This document shows, in pieces, positions 31,556-41,731 of a stretch of 64,000 nucleotides of DNA; the first letter of the stretch is position 1, and each line of letters opens with the position of its first letter. Below the pieces are notes generated by a model. The model was given only the letters and a program-made list of their open reading frames with translations, ran no database searches and was not told the DNA's origin. The DNA is from Pseudorhizobium flavum (GTDB lineage Bacteria > Pseudomonadota > Alphaproteobacteria > Rhizobiales > Rhizobiaceae): NCBI RefSeq assembly GCF_902502825.2, contig NZ_LR723670.1, positions 992,001 through 1,056,000 on the forward strand. The letters are read 5' to 3'. The position numbers were made by a program, and so were the translations under genes.

Positions 31556-32521
31556 ATGCCAGTCATCGCATCGTTCGTGTACCGCAATGGCAGGCGAGGT
31601 GAGCCGCTAACCGTCAATGGAACGCCTCCGCTGCTGGAGGGGCACGACTTCGCCTGGATCGGGCTTCATGAGCCGGTCCCGAGCGAGATCGAGGGACTGG
31701 CTGCAACCTACGGCCTCCACCAGCTCGCCGTCGAGGACGCCCTGAAGGCTCACCAGGTACCGAAGGTGGAAGTGTATGGCGACCAGTTGTTCGTCATCGC
31801 CAAGACCGCCCATCTGGAAGGCGACAAGATTCGCTACGGCGAGACCGCCATCTTTGTCGGCCGGCAACACATCATCACGGTGCGGCACGGCTCCGCCCGC
31901 GCCCACACGGATCTGCGCTCGCAGCTCGAGGCATCGCCCCAGCTTCTCTCGCAGGGCCCGGACTACGTCCTCCATGCCATCCTCGACTTCATCGTCGACG
32001 GCTATCTGCCGGTGGTGCAGGAAATCGAGGACAAGGTGCTGAAGATGGAAAAGCACATGCTCGCCTCCTTCCTGGAGCGCGAGCAGATCCGCCGCCTGTT
32101 CAGGCTGCGGCGGCAACTGATCCTCTTCGGGCGCATCCTGGGGCCGATGTCGGACGTCACCAGCAAGCTCGTCCATCTCGATCTGCCCTGTATCGACGAG
32201 AACGCCAGGCCGTTCTTCCGCGACGTGCATGATCATGTCAGTCGGGTGGAAAGCATGGTCGGCGGCTTGCGCGAAGTCATCACCTCCGTCTTCGAAGCCT
32301 CCAACCTGCTGGAGCAGCAGCGGCAGGGCGCGATCACCCGCCAGCTCGCCGCCTGGGCCGCGATCCTCGCCGTACCCACCGCGATCGCCGGCATCTACGG
32401 CATGAACTTCGAGAACATGCCGGAACTGTCGACCCGCTACGGCTACTATGTCGTGATCGCCGTCATCGCCGCCCTCTGCGGGATCCTGTACTACCGCTTC
32501 AAGCGGACCGGCTGGCTCTGA
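31556..32521 (+). CDS. CorA/ZntB-family divalent cation transporter
   Basis: 321 residues from ATG 31556 (AAGGATC upstream). A large cytosolic N-terminal funnel domain ends in two C-terminal membrane helices, the first followed by the selectivity motif GMN in AGIYGMNFENMPE (about residue 282). It mediates Mg2+ or related divalent cation transport as a homopentamer. The start of the family domain (FVYRNGRRGEPL) is close to the ZntB/CorA-like branch, so Mg2+ import versus Zn2+ transport cannot be decided. Confidence 0.92.
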   Translation: MPVIASFVYRNGRRGEPLTVNGTPPLLEGHDFAWIGLHEPVPSEIEGLAATYGLHQLAVEDALKAHQVPKVEVYGDQLFVIAKTAHLEGDKIRYGETAIFVGRQHIITVRHGSARAHTDLRSQLEASPQLLSQGPDYVLHAILDFIVDGYLPVVQEIEDKVLKMEKHMLASFLEREQIRRLFRLRRQLILFGRILGPMSDVTSKLVHLDLPCIDENARPFFRDVHDHVSRVESMVGGLREVITSVFEASNLLEQQRQGAITRQLAAWAAILAVPTAIAGIYGMNFENMPELSTRYGYYVVIAVIAALCGILYYRFKRTGWL

Positions 32522-32650
32522 CGGGGAGGGAGAGGGCGGTCGGAGTAGACGGCACGTCCTACGGTGTAGGGAGCCAGAGCGCGTTGTTCCTATAGTCCAG
32601 CAGCGAGTGTTGGGGCGCAACGATGGAGATTGCCTTGCGATCCGGCAGGG

Positions 32651-33346
32651 TCAGTCGAATAGCTTCGCGATCACAGCCTGTTCGGCTTCCTCCCACTTGC
32701 GGACCACCTCACCGACTTCCTCGATCTCCTCGTCGCTGAGATGGTGGGCGCCTTTCGCGTCGATCCGGCACAGGCTGAACGGCTTGCCGACGCTGGCGGA
32801 GGTGAGGTCGAGCGCGTGCAGGACGCGCAGCACTGCTGCGCAGCCGAAACGAACGGACCTCTTGCCGAGACGAAAGTGGGAGAGCAGCGAACCCGCCTGC
32901 TGGGCCATGGCTGCACCGCTGCCGATGGCGTGAAAGCCGATATCGGCATAGTGCCCAATCATGCCGGAGGGCGTGATTTCGATGATCCACGGCTCGCCGT
33001 CTCGCCACCCGGCGGCCATGACATAGGCCGACGGCGTGCCTCCGCCTTCCTCTCCCGGTACGTCGGGAATGAAGGTATCGTAGTGATGGCGAAGGATCGG
33101 CAGAACCTGCGCCTGTAATGCCCGACCGATATCGGGTGCTTCCAGGATCGCCGCGCTCTTCTCGTTGAAGCAGCGCTTTACATCCGTCAGCACCGATCGC
33201 GCGCCACTGCCGCCCCAGGCCGCCGTATCGCCCAGGGGGTGAAGCTTCTCCGCGGGATATGTCATGCCGCGCCCCTTGTCGGTGATCTGCGAGTCGGAGC
33301 CGATCACCACTCCATCTTCGCATACGGTGGCAAGCACGACAGTCAT
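32651..33346 (-). CDS. Stand-alone proteasome-beta-like Ntn hydrolase
   Basis: 231 residues. The protein starts Met-Thr-Val-Val. Counting the Thr as 1 after Met removal, Asp falls at 17 (VIGSDSQ), Lys at 33 (PAEKLHPLG) and Gly at 47 (GGSGA), exactly the positions of the proteasome beta catalytic triad and its oxyanion region. Later segments (GTPSAYVMAAGWRDGEPWIIEITPSG and HAIGSGAAMAQQAG) also fit the fold. It is too divergent in context for HslV, and no hslU, mpa/arc-type or Anbu-operon genes adjoin it. Likely an N-terminal threonine hydrolase of unknown substrate. Confidence 0.82.
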   Translation of the reverse strand: MTVVLATVCEDGVVIGSDSQITDKGRGMTYPAEKLHPLGDTAAWGGSGARSVLTDVKRCFNEKSAAILEAPDIGRALQAQVLPILRHHYDTFIPDVPGEEGGGTPSAYVMAAGWRDGEPWIIEITPSGMIGHYADIGFHAIGSGAAMAQQAGSLLSHFRLGKRSVRFGCAAVLRVLHALDLTSASVGKPFSLCRIDAKGAHHLSDEEIEEVGEVVRKWEEAEQAVIAKLFD

Positions 33347-33696
33347 GTAGCAGTCCTTTCAAGCTATAGGTGTCTTGGACATTCCTGTCGGAGCCGCATC
33401 GGTGGTGGCCCAGACATTCATGCCGCGACGATCAAGACAATACCGCGGGTCGCATTGTCAGCCCCACCTATACGCCTTCGACCCCCACGGCGTTCCATTT
33501 GGCCACCCGTTCGCGCGCGGCGTTTCCGTCAGATGCTTCACGCAATTGGCGTCAGCCGCTCTTCGACTTGAACTCGCGCGATCTCCATCCCAGATGTGGC
33601 TTGACCCGCTGGTCCGGGCCCCTCTGGCGTAGCTGTCGGCGCTCACGCGATGTCGGACCGTTTCCGACAAGTTGCCGATAGTAAGAGGATCTAGCG
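33347..33696. other. 350-bp gap with no convincing gene
   Basis: Open frames here overlap each other on both strands and show no Shine-Dalgarno, domain or consistent codon use. The divergent promoters of the Ntn hydrolase and of the small gene at 33697 must lie here. The stretch may hold decayed sequence. Confidence 0.5.
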
Positions 33697-34008
33697 ATGA
33701 TCTCCGACCTTGCCGCCTGGTTGTTCGCATTGCTCGTTGTCAATCCGATCAATGCCGAGATACGTGAACGCATCGAGACGGCAAATCTGCCGTTGCAGGC
33801 GTTCCAACAGTCGCAGCAATGCCTGGCCAACCATGGCCCGCGGCTTCTTGCCCAGGCGGAGAACGATCCTGTCTGGGCTGTGGGCACCGCAATCGGCATC
33901 ACGACCGGCTGGACATCCTCCACGCAACTGTTGGACACCAATGATCCTGACTGCTTGGTCCTCACACGGCTGCTGGCGCACGAAGGCCGCGAGAACACAG
34001 GCAGCTAG
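33697..34008 (+). CDS. Hypothetical small exported protein
   Basis: 103 residues from ATG 33697 behind AAGAGGATC. The first 20 residues (MISDLAAWLFALLVVNPINA) look like a signal peptide. The mature part has two cysteines (QQCLANHG, PDCLVL) that could form a disulfide, and a glycine-rich hydrophobic stretch (AVGTAIGITTGW). I do not recognise the family. Codon use here and in the next gene is slightly less GC-biased than in the surrounding core genes. Confidence 0.55.
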   Translation: MISDLAAWLFALLVVNPINAEIRERIETANLPLQAFQQSQQCLANHGPRLLAQAENDPVWAVGTAIGITTGWTSSTQLLDTNDPDCLVLTRLLAHEGRENTGS

Positions 34009-34164
34009 GCGATGATCGCCGGCGAACGCGATGATGGAGGCTCAAGCGGCCTCGCCCTTGCGATTGGGGTGATTGGACCGCAGCAAACTTCGCGGTGGTT
34101 GCGCAATGCAAACTTCGGCTGCACAAGGTAGCTCATCCCTCAAGTATCAGGAGTGTCAGGAACC

Positions 34165-35142
34165 ATGATGATCTGGGTCATGCTCGTCGGTGGCTTAGGC
34201 TTTCTTCTTGTCGGGGGAGAGCTTCTGGTGCGGGGCGCCGTACGTGTCGCCAGCCAACTCGGGGTATCCCCATTGATCATCGGCCTGACGCTGGTGGGAT
34301 TTGGAACATCCGCGCCTGAGTTGGTCACGTCCGTACAGGCCGCTTTGAGCAACGCCCCCGGGATCGCCTTTGGCAATATCGTCGGTTCCAACATCGCGAA
34401 CCTGCTCCTGATCCTGGGCGCATCCTCATTGGTCACGCCCATTATCGTGCAATCCTCCGCGCTGCGCCGGGACGCCGTGGTGATGGTCGCCGTGGCCGTC
34501 TTGTTTTCGGTTCTCTCGCCACTGTTTCCGATGGGACGCCTGATCGGGTTAATTTTTGTGGCTGGATTGGCCATCTACATCTACGCCGCGTTCCGACAGG
34601 AAACTGCCACGGAGCCAGACCATGGGGCCGCTTTTGACAAGGGGCTGGCGGCCCAGGAGGCCGACCCAGCGCTCTCACCCACTGCGCCTGCGGAAGGCTC
34701 ACTGCTAATGCCGCTTTTGACGTCGCTGGCAGGTCTCGCCATCGTTGTCCTTGGGGGATACCTGTTGGTGAACGGTGCGGTGGCGCTGGCGCGTTCCTTT
34801 GGTATTTCCGAGACCGTCATCGGTCTGACCATCGTGGCCGTCGGCACTTCCATGCCCGAACTGGTTACGTCTCTGGTTGCGGCGGTCCGACGGGAGGCTG
34901 ATGTTGCATTCGGCAACATCATCGGCTCCAACATCTACAACATTCTCGGTATCGGCGGTGTCACCGCGCTCATTGCTCCCTCGCAAGTGCCGCCGCAGAT
35001 CGTTGGTTTTGATAACGTGCTGATGGTGGCCGTATCTGCTCTCGTGATCTTTTTCGCCTACACAGGCAGGCGTTTGACCCGTTTGGAGGGGGGTGTCCTC
35101 GTCGCAGGATACGGTGGGTACGTCTGGTGGCTCTGGCCCTAA
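34165..35142 (+). CDS. CaCA family Ca2+/Na+ or Ca2+/H+ exchanger (YrbG-like)
   Basis: 325 residues from ATG 34165 (AGGA upstream). It has ten or so helices with the duplicated alpha-repeats: GLTLVGFGTSAPELVTSVQAAL (about residue 42) with GNIVGSNIANLLLILG, and GLTIVAVGTSMPELVTSLVAAV (about residue 222) with GNIIGSNIYNILGIGG. The acidic residue in each repeat (APEL, MPEL) binds the cation. A hydrophilic loop of about 40 residues separates the halves. It expels calcium using an ion gradient. TTG-rich leucine codons suggest acquisition. Confidence 0.92.
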   Translation: MMIWVMLVGGLGFLLVGGELLVRGAVRVASQLGVSPLIIGLTLVGFGTSAPELVTSVQAALSNAPGIAFGNIVGSNIANLLLILGASSLVTPIIVQSSALRRDAVVMVAVAVLFSVLSPLFPMGRLIGLIFVAGLAIYIYAAFRQETATEPDHGAAFDKGLAAQEADPALSPTAPAEGSLLMPLLTSLAGLAIVVLGGYLLVNGAVALARSFGISETVIGLTIVAVGTSMPELVTSLVAAVRREADVAFGNIIGSNIYNILGIGGVTALIAPSQVPPQIVGFDNVLMVAVSALVIFFAYTGRRLTRLEGGVLVAGYGGYVWWLWP

Positions 35143-35381
35143 CCACCCCGACGTGCGGGATCGCCAATAGGACCAAGGCGGGGACATCCTTCGAGCCACA
35201 ACTGCCTCGCCAGGTCGAAATCAGCAACTCGGAATGTGGAGAGTGGCGTAGAAAAGATCATTCGCCGATTGGATGCTGCTTTCATGTCGCGACTTCGCTG
35301 CTTTGACCAACAGCTGCCTTGACCGAGGCGGCGCCACTAGAGAACGTCACCCAGAGATCCCTGGCTCGCGCTGCCGCAAAA

Positions 35382-37367
35382 CTACGCGGACGAGAGCCCG
35401 GCAGCGGCCGGAGACGGGAGCCAACCAAGATTTCCGAAGCGCCTTGCCGGTTCCGGTCGCCCTACGTGATAGCCCTGGATCTGTTCGATCCCGTACTGCC
35501 GCATCAGCGTCTCCTGCTCCTCGGTCTCCACGCCTTCGACGAGGATCCTGAGGCCGCGATGGCGCAGTAGGCTGATGATGTCGCGCATCATCCTTCGTCC
35601 GCGTTCCGTCTCGCAGTCGTGAAGGAAGGAGCGGTCGATCTTGACGGTGTCGAAGTCGATCATCCGCAGCCACGACAGCCCGGCAAACCCGGTGCCGAAA
35701 TCGTCCAGCCAAATCTGGACGCCCAGTCTCTTCAACTCGCTGATGCAGCGAACCACGTCCGTGTCCACGTCCAGTTCGACGCCCTCGGTGATCTCGAAGG
35801 CAAGGCGCGTCCCGACCAGGCCGTATTCAGCCAAGGTCGCTGCCACGTAGGTTGAAAACCCGGGCATCTTCAGTTCGCTCGGGGAAACATTGACGCTGGC
35901 GACCTTGACCTTGTTGGTGGCCAGCATTTCCTTGCAGACCGTGCGGATCGCCCATCGACCGAGTTCGATGATGGCTCCTGTTCTTTCCGCGACCGGGATG
36001 AAGGTCCCCGGCATGATCGACGTGCCGTCGGGCATCTTCATGCGCATCAAGGCTTCCGCGCCGTCCAGGGCGCCCGTCTGGACGTTGCGGATCGGCTGGT
36101 AGACGAGTGAAACAAGGCGCTGCTCGAGCGCGATCCGCAGGATGGCCGCAATATTCTCGCTCTCGTCGCCGTGCTGCGGATCGTCGGGATCGAAGACCTT
36201 CAGGCAGTTGCGGCCATTTGCCTTGGCGGCATAGAGGGCCCGGTCAGCCTCGTGGATGATCTTCTCCAGCTGTTTGGTCTGGGCGCGGGTATTGGACACG
36301 CCGACGCTGACGGTGACCACGGAGGTGCCGTCGCGCCGGCAGGTGTGCGGCCACGCCATCGCATGGACCGCGGAGCACAGGTCCTCTGCAAGCCGGATCG
36401 ACTTATCGGCGTCGTCTATCCGCAGGATAAGGATGAACTCCTCACCCCCGTAGCGGCCGATTACGGCGCCATGGGAGGCGGCAATGTCTGCTAGTCTCTT
36501 GGACACCGCGATCAGGCAGCGGTCGCCCTCCTGGTGCCCGTAGAAGTCATTGTAGCGCTTGAAGAAGTCCACATCGACGAGCAGGACGGAAAAGCACTGG
36601 CTCCGGCCTTGCCAGTCTTGCCAGTGGAGACGCAATTGCTGGTCGATAGCGCGGCGGTTCTCCAGGCCCGTCAGCGAATCCGTGTGCGAAAGCTCAAGCA
36701 GTGCCTTGCCCCGTTCATCGGCTGCCTCCTGCTGCAGGCGCGCTTCATAGGCATTCAGGAAGACCTTGTAGCGTTCCCGGTTCAGCTGGAGGTTCACGTA
36801 ACTGGTGAAGATGAAGCACGAGATGCAGAATGCGCCCAGGATCAGCTTGTGGAGAAGCAGCATCGGTTCGAAGAGGTAGAGCGCACCGATGAAGATCAAA
36901 AGGTTCGTCGCTGACGACGCGAGGGCGAGCGGAAAGCGGAAGCTGAAGAACAGGTTGACGCTCATCATGAAGATGGCGCCGAATGCCATGTAATAGGAAA
37001 ACGCGTCGAGGGCGCCGGTCATGTTGGCTGTCACAAGCCATACGACGTAACCGGCAAGCACCGACAGGGCAGCCCAGAGATCTAGGGCGTCCGCCGAGAC
37101 CTTTAGGCGCAGGAGAAGCTCCAGAACGCAAAGCGCGGTAATTCCGACGATCAGCCGCCCCGCGATGGTGTTCGACGCGACGTCGGGAATGAAGAGATAG
37201 TCGGTTCCCGAATAGGCGATATACGAAAACACTGCGACCCACAGACCATGCCGTGTCGTCCTCTTCCGTACGTCCTCGCTTTCCTGTCGGTACAGGCTGC
37301 GCATCTGCTCGGTCGACAGCGTCGGCCGGACAGTGGGCACACCGGTATCGGTTAACACGTGCATCAT
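35382..37367 (-). CDS. Membrane GGDEF-EAL bifunctional c-di-GMP protein
   Basis: 661 residues from ATG 37367; an ATG at 37409 adds 14 residues and neither has a strong ribosome site. Six N-terminal helices (residues about 40-205) form a membrane sensor. The GGDEF domain has RYGGEEFILIL (active-site GGEEF, about residue 325). The EAL domain has AEALMR, NVSPSELK, EITEGVEL, LDDFGTGFAGLSWL, VKIDRSF and LVEGVETEEQ, so the catalytic residues of both domains look intact. It can probably both make and degrade cyclic di-GMP. It diverges from a PhcB-like methyltransferase gene. Confidence 0.93.
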   Translation of the reverse strand: MMHVLTDTGVPTVRPTLSTEQMRSLYRQESEDVRKRTTRHGLWVAVFSYIAYSGTDYLFIPDVASNTIAGRLIVGITALCVLELLLRLKVSADALDLWAALSVLAGYVVWLVTANMTGALDAFSYYMAFGAIFMMSVNLFFSFRFPLALASSATNLLIFIGALYLFEPMLLLHKLILGAFCISCFIFTSYVNLQLNRERYKVFLNAYEARLQQEAADERGKALLELSHTDSLTGLENRRAIDQQLRLHWQDWQGRSQCFSVLLVDVDFFKRYNDFYGHQEGDRCLIAVSKRLADIAASHGAVIGRYGGEEFILILRIDDADKSIRLAEDLCSAVHAMAWPHTCRRDGTSVVTVSVGVSNTRAQTKQLEKIIHEADRALYAAKANGRNCLKVFDPDDPQHGDESENIAAILRIALEQRLVSLVYQPIRNVQTGALDGAEALMRMKMPDGTSIMPGTFIPVAERTGAIIELGRWAIRTVCKEMLATNKVKVASVNVSPSELKMPGFSTYVAATLAEYGLVGTRLAFEITEGVELDVDTDVVRCISELKRLGVQIWLDDFGTGFAGLSWLRMIDFDTVKIDRSFLHDCETERGRRMMRDIISLLRHRGLRILVEGVETEEQETLMRQYGIEQIQGYHVGRPEPARRFGNLGWLPSPAAAGLSSA

Positions 37368-37632
37368 GCCCTGTTTACCCAATATGGTTCGGCTGCGCCT
37401 GATGCACACCCTTGGCTCGCAATGAGAAGGTTAGTTGCCTCAGACATTCATGAAGGCAACCGTGAACGGTCTCCTAGACGCGGCCTGGGCGCGATTATGC
37501 GCAAAAGGGCTTAACGGTTTCCAAACTTCTTGAGGGGCGCCGGTTGAAGATGATGCTTCTTCGCTTGACGTCCCTGAAAATACTGCAGATTTTAAGAATC
37601 GGATTCATTATCGGTTAATCAATGAGGTGCGC

Positions 37633-38676
37633 GTGGCCCAGCCTTTGTTTTCTCTCGATGGCGAGAGCCTGATCACCCCGCAGTCCGTCAGCAGACAAAT
37701 CCCTGTAGAACAGAAAGATGACGACGCGGATCGGCTGCTCGCCGCCGAGGCCGAGTTTGCGTTGATCATCAGCATTGCGATGCAGAGGTTCGAGGCCGGC
37801 AGGAATTTACCGGACGCGGTCAAGTGGTTGATCACGCAGATGCATGAGCTGCGGCACAAGTCGGGTTCGGTCGTCTGGCAGAAGCTCATCCCGATCATTC
37901 AGGCCCATCCTTCTGCAAGGATCATGCAGCAGTGCCCTTTCACCCGCTGGTCCTATGACAAGCCGCGCGGATATTCCGGGGATGCCAGCCTCATCGACTT
38001 CATCTATGGCCATCCGGACGTTGCCGACGAGGTGGCGAAATCCACGCCTCAGGGATTGAGCATCTTCGAATACACCATCAACGCACCCGGCCCCGTAGCC
38101 GTTCGGGAAAGGCGGGACATCCTGACGCGCTACGTGGATGAGACTGCTGCGCGGGCAGGGCCGGGAACCGAAATCCTGACCGTCGCCGCGGGCCATCTGC
38201 GGGAAGCGGAGAGGTCGCAGGCGTTAGGTGAGGGCGCCATCAAGCGATGGGTCGCACTCGACCAGGACCCGCTGAGCATAGCCACGATCGCGGGCCAGTT
38301 CCCGGACACCTGCATCGAACCCGTCGACGGGTCCGTGCGTGGCCTGCTTGGCAAGAAGTACCGGCTGGGCTCGTTCGACCTGATCTATGCAGCTGGCTTG
38401 TACGATTACCTTTCCGACAAGGTCGCTATTCGCCTGACCGAAGTCTGCATGGATATGCTCAAACCCGGTGGCTTCTTCCTTTTCGCCAACTTCTCCGATG
38501 AAATGGCCGACGACGGATACATGGAATCCTACATGAACTGGGAGCTCCTGCAGCGGTCGGAGCAGGACATGTGGAGGGTCTCCAGCGCAAGCACGGATCC
38601 AGCATCCGTCGACATCGATGTGTGGTTCGGCACCAATCGCAACATCATCTACAGCACCATCCGGAAGAAGGCGTGA
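37633..38676 (+). CDS. PhcB-like SAM-dependent methyltransferase
   Basis: 347 residues from GTG 37633, five bases after GAGG (GTG 37627 is an alternative). After a helical N-terminal half come a KPRGYSGDASLIDFIYGHP block, a Rossmann motif with an unusual glycine loop (ILTVAAGHLREAERS), an acidic SAM-ribose strand (WVALDQDP), and the end pattern YDYLSDKVAIRLTEVCMDMLKPGGFFLFANFSDE...YMNWELLQRSEQDM. This order matches the family annotated as 3-hydroxypalmitate methyl ester synthase (PhcB). The natural substrate here is unknown. Confidence 0.82.
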   Translation: MAQPLFSLDGESLITPQSVSRQIPVEQKDDDADRLLAAEAEFALIISIAMQRFEAGRNLPDAVKWLITQMHELRHKSGSVVWQKLIPIIQAHPSARIMQQCPFTRWSYDKPRGYSGDASLIDFIYGHPDVADEVAKSTPQGLSIFEYTINAPGPVAVRERRDILTRYVDETAARAGPGTEILTVAAGHLREAERSQALGEGAIKRWVALDQDPLSIATIAGQFPDTCIEPVDGSVRGLLGKKYRLGSFDLIYAAGLYDYLSDKVAIRLTEVCMDMLKPGGFFLFANFSDEMADDGYMESYMNWELLQRSEQDMWRVSSASTDPASVDIDVWFGTNRNIIYSTIRKKA

Positions 38677-38780
38677 AGACAGGGAAGCCTTGATGGGCGT
38701 TTCCTGTCTGAGCACTTCTGCGCATCATCCGGCCGGGCGAGCTGCGGGATCCTGAGGAGGCGGGGCTGCCCCGCCTGCCG

Positions 38781-39191
38781 CTATTCGATCGGCTCGAACA
38801 CCATCGAATGGCCGTTGATGCAGTAGCGCAGGCCCGTCGGTGGCGGGCCGTCGGGGAAGACGTGGCCCAGGTGCCCGCCGCAATTGGCGCAGCGCACCTC
38901 GGTGCGGACCATCCCGTATGACATGTCCCGGTGTTCCGTCACCGCCCCCGGCTTTACCGGCTCGAAATAGCTTGGCCAGCCGCAGCCGGCATCGAACTTG
39001 GTGTCGGACACGAAGAGCGGCTCGTCGCAGGCCGCGCAGCGGTAGAGGCCCTTTTCCGTGCTGTCCCAATAGGGTCCGGTGAAGGCGCGTTCGGTGCCGT
39101 GTTCGCGAAGGATGCGATACTGTTCCGGCGTCAGCTGTTCGCGCCATTCGGCATCGGTCTTCTGGATGCGGGGAGTGCTGGTGTCTGTCAT
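38781..39191 (-). CDS. msrB: Peptide-methionine (R)-S-oxide reductase
   Basis: 136 residues. It repairs methionine-R-sulfoxide in proteins. The catalytic cysteine is Cys124 in [10 protein letters not shown], with resolving Cys70 in [10 protein letters not shown]. Four zinc ligands (Cys52, Cys55, Cys101, Cys104) are in CAACD and [16 protein letters not shown]. No signal peptide, so cytosolic. It is convergent with the methyltransferase gene and divergent from the mrp operon. Confidence 0.96.
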   Translation of the reverse strand: MTDTSTPRIQKTDAEWREQLTPEQYRILREHGTERAFTGPYWDSTEKGLYRCAACDEPLFVSDTKFDAGCGWPSYFEPVKPGAVTEHRDMSYGMVRTEVRCANCGGHLGHVFPDGPPPTGLRYCINGHSMVFEPIE

Positions 39192-39355
39192 GGGAGAACC
39201 TTTCTTCGACTAAAGATAGGTTGCGCGCCGCCTTCCGAAAAGCCTCAACTATTTGTGGGTTGACCGTTAATGGCTTGAGGCAGCGGATTCTTTGTCCTAA
39301 GTGGTGTGGGGCTTACGTCCGCTGGGGGCGATCCGCAAAAGAAACGGGAGACGAA

Positions 39356-41731
39356 ATGGCCGAGACAACGGCATTGACGTTCTTTTGTCTTATGCTGCCA
39401 TTTCTGGCCGCCATCCTTGCGCCGTCTGCGGTCGGCCGGCTTGGCCATGCAGCCTCCTGGGTCCTGGCGCTGGCGCCGTTCTTCGCCTTCCTCCACTTCC
39501 TGACCTTCCTGCCTGAGGTCGCCGACGGCGGCGTGGTGACCGGCGGCTATGCCTGGGTGCCGAGCCTCAACCTCTCCTTCTCGTGGTTCCTCGACGGTCT
39601 TTCGCTGACCTTTGCGCTGCTGATCACCGGCATCGGCACGCTGATCGTGCTCTATTCGGGCGGCTACATGAAGGGCCATCCGCAGCAGGGGCGCTTCATC
39701 TGCTTCATCCTGCTCTTCATGGGAGCGATGCTCGGGCTCGTCGTCTCCGACAGTTTTCTGATGCTCTTCGTCTACTGGGAGCTCACCTCGATCACGTCCT
39801 TCTTGCTGATCGGCTTCGATCACGAGCGGGAGGCTGCGCGCCGGTCGGCGCTGCAGGCGCTGGTGGTGACGGGTCTCGGCGGGCTGTCGCTGCTGGCCGG
39901 CCTCATCTTCCTGTGGAACATGACGGGCGTCACGCAGCTCTCGCTGCTCGTCAATGTCGACGACACGCTGCGCAACAGTCCTTTCTATCTCGCGGCGCTG
40001 CTCCTGCTTCTCGGCGGCGCTTTCACCAAGTCGGCGCAGTTCCCGTTCCATTTCTGGCTTCCCAATGCCATGGAGGCACCGACTCCGGTTTCCGCCTACC
40101 TGCATTCCGCCACCATGGTGAAGGCAGGCGTCTATCTCTTGATGCGGCTGAACCCGGTGATGGGCGGCACACCGGCCTGGGAGATCCTGCTGCCCTTCTT
40201 CGGCGGTGTCACCCTGATTGCCGGTACGCTGCTTGCGATCCGGCAGACAGACCTGAAGCTGATGCTGGCCTATACGACCATGGCCTCGCTCGGCCTGCTC
40301 GTTATGCTGACCGGCTTCGACACGCCGCATGCGGTAGAAGCGGCCGTGCTCTATCTCGTCGCCCACTCACTCTTCAAGGGCGCGCTCTTCATGGTCGCCG
40401 GCCTCGTCGACCATGAATCCGGCACCCGTGACGTGACCAGGCTCGGCGGCTTGCGGGAAGCCATGCCGATCACCTTCGCTGCGGCGCTGCTTGCAGCACT
40501 CTCCATGGGTGGCCTGCCGCTCTTCCTCGGCTTCCTGGCCAAGGAGGAGATCTACTACGCGCTTGCCGGCGGCAATCTGCGCTCCATCCTCTTCACAATG
40601 GTGGCAGTCCTCGGCAATGCACTGATGTTCGTCGTCGGCTTCGCCGTTGCGCTGAAGCCTTTCCTCGGGCGGCATGTGGAAACGCCGAAGCACGCCCACG
40701 AAGGCCCGCCGCTGATGTGGATCGGCCCGGCGCTTCTCGCGGCGCTCGGCCTGTTTGGCGGCATCCTTTCAAGCGTCACCCACCGCTTCATCTCGACGCC
40801 GATGGCAAGTGCCGTGGCCGGCGAGCCCACCCTCGTCGAGATCACTACGATCCCGCACATCGGCATGCCGCTGCTGCTCTCGATCGTCACCGTTGCCCTC
40901 GGTGTCCTCGTCTATCTCAAGCTCGACCAGGCTCGCGACCTCATGGTTCGGGTGCTGGCGGCGATCGGCAGCGGTCCCGATCGCGGCTTCGACCACTTCG
41001 TCTCCGGTCTCGTGCGCATTTCGGTCGCGGTGACCCGCGTCGTGCAGCCGGGCCGCCTGGAGATCTACATCACCGTTACCTTCATCCTGCTGGCATTAAC
41101 GCTGCTCGTCCCGCCGTTCGTCTACGGTGAACTGCCGGACATGCCGCAATGGCCGTCCGATGTCCTCTTCCACGAATGGGCGTTCTTCGTGCTGGCGGTG
41201 ATCGGACTCGTCGCGGTGCTGCGGGCCAGCGACCGCCTGACCGCGATCGTCTCCCTCGGCATTCAGGGCTTCGCCGTTGCGGTGATCTTCCTGCTGTTCG
41301 GTGCGGCCGACCTTTCCTTCACGCAGTTCATGGTGGAAACGCTGTCGGTCGTCATCCTTGCACTGGTCATGACCCGGCTTCGGCTGTCGCCCCGCGACCA
41401 CCGTCCGCTCGGGCAACTCCTGTTCGACACGGTGATCGCCGTGTCCTGCGGCCTCGGCTTCGCCCTCCTGCTGATGAAATCCACCCAACTGCCGTTCAAC
41501 ACGGCGCTGACGGAGTTCTTCAACGCCTATTCCAAGGTCATTGCGCACGGCGCCAATGTCGTGAACGTCATCATTGTCGACTTCCGCGGCACCGATACGC
41601 TTGGCGAGATTGCCGTGGTGATGATCACCGGCCTTGCCGTGCTCGCCCTCATCCGCGTGCGCCTGCGCAACCCGCTTCCCGAAACGGCTGATACTCAAGT
41701 CGAGTCTCCGGTGAAGGAGCCCGCCCGATGA
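39356..41731 (+). CDS. mrpA: Mrp antiporter subunit A (PhaA/MnhA)
   Basis: 791 residues from ATG 39356 (GGGAGA upstream). The main subunit of the multi-protein Na+/H+ or K+/H+ antiporter, related to complex I NuoL. It has about 20 helices, with the proton-channel block [15 protein letters not shown], the [35 protein letters not shown] segment (essential Lys and Glu) and [14 protein letters not shown]. The C-terminus carries the MbhD/MbhE-like helices ([18 protein letters not shown] and [20 protein letters not shown]). It is the first gene of the seven-gene operon; its stop overlaps mrpB. Confidence 0.97.
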   Translation: MAETTALTFFCLMLPFLAAILAPSAVGRLGHAASWVLALAPFFAFLHFLTFLPEVADGGVVTGGYAWVPSLNLSFSWFLDGLSLTFALLITGIGTLIVLYSGGYMKGHPQQGRFICFILLFMGAMLGLVVSDSFLMLFVYWELTSITSFLLIGFDHEREAARRSALQALVVTGLGGLSLLAGLIFLWNMTGVTQLSLLVNVDDTLRNSPFYLAALLLLLGGAFTKSAQFPFHFWLPNAMEAPTPVSAYLHSATMVKAGVYLLMRLNPVMGGTPAWEILLPFFGGVTLIAGTLLAIRQTDLKLMLAYTTMASLGLLVMLTGFDTPHAVEAAVLYLVAHSLFKGALFMVAGLVDHESGTRDVTRLGGLREAMPITFAAALLAALSMGGLPLFLGFLAKEEIYYALAGGNLRSILFTMVAVLGNALMFVVGFAVALKPFLGRHVETPKHAHEGPPLMWIGPALLAALGLFGGILSSVTHRFISTPMASAVAGEPTLVEITTIPHIGMPLLLSIVTVALGVLVYLKLDQARDLMVRVLAAIGSGPDRGFDHFVSGLVRISVAVTRVVQPGRLEIYITVTFILLALTLLVPPFVYGELPDMPQWPSDVLFHEWAFFVLAVIGLVAVLRASDRLTAIVSLGIQGFAVAVIFLLFGAADLSFTQFMVETLSVVILALVMTRLRLSPRDHRPLGQLLFDTVIAVSCGLGFALLLMKSTQLPFNTALTEFFNAYSKVIAHGANVVNVIIVDFRGTDTLGEIAVVMITGLAVLALIRVRLRNPLPETADTQVESPVKEPAR

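Noticed and set aside
33552..33998. 148-codon open frame antisense to the gene at 33697
   Set aside because: The plus-strand frame has a better ribosome site and a signal peptide; the antisense frame has neither.
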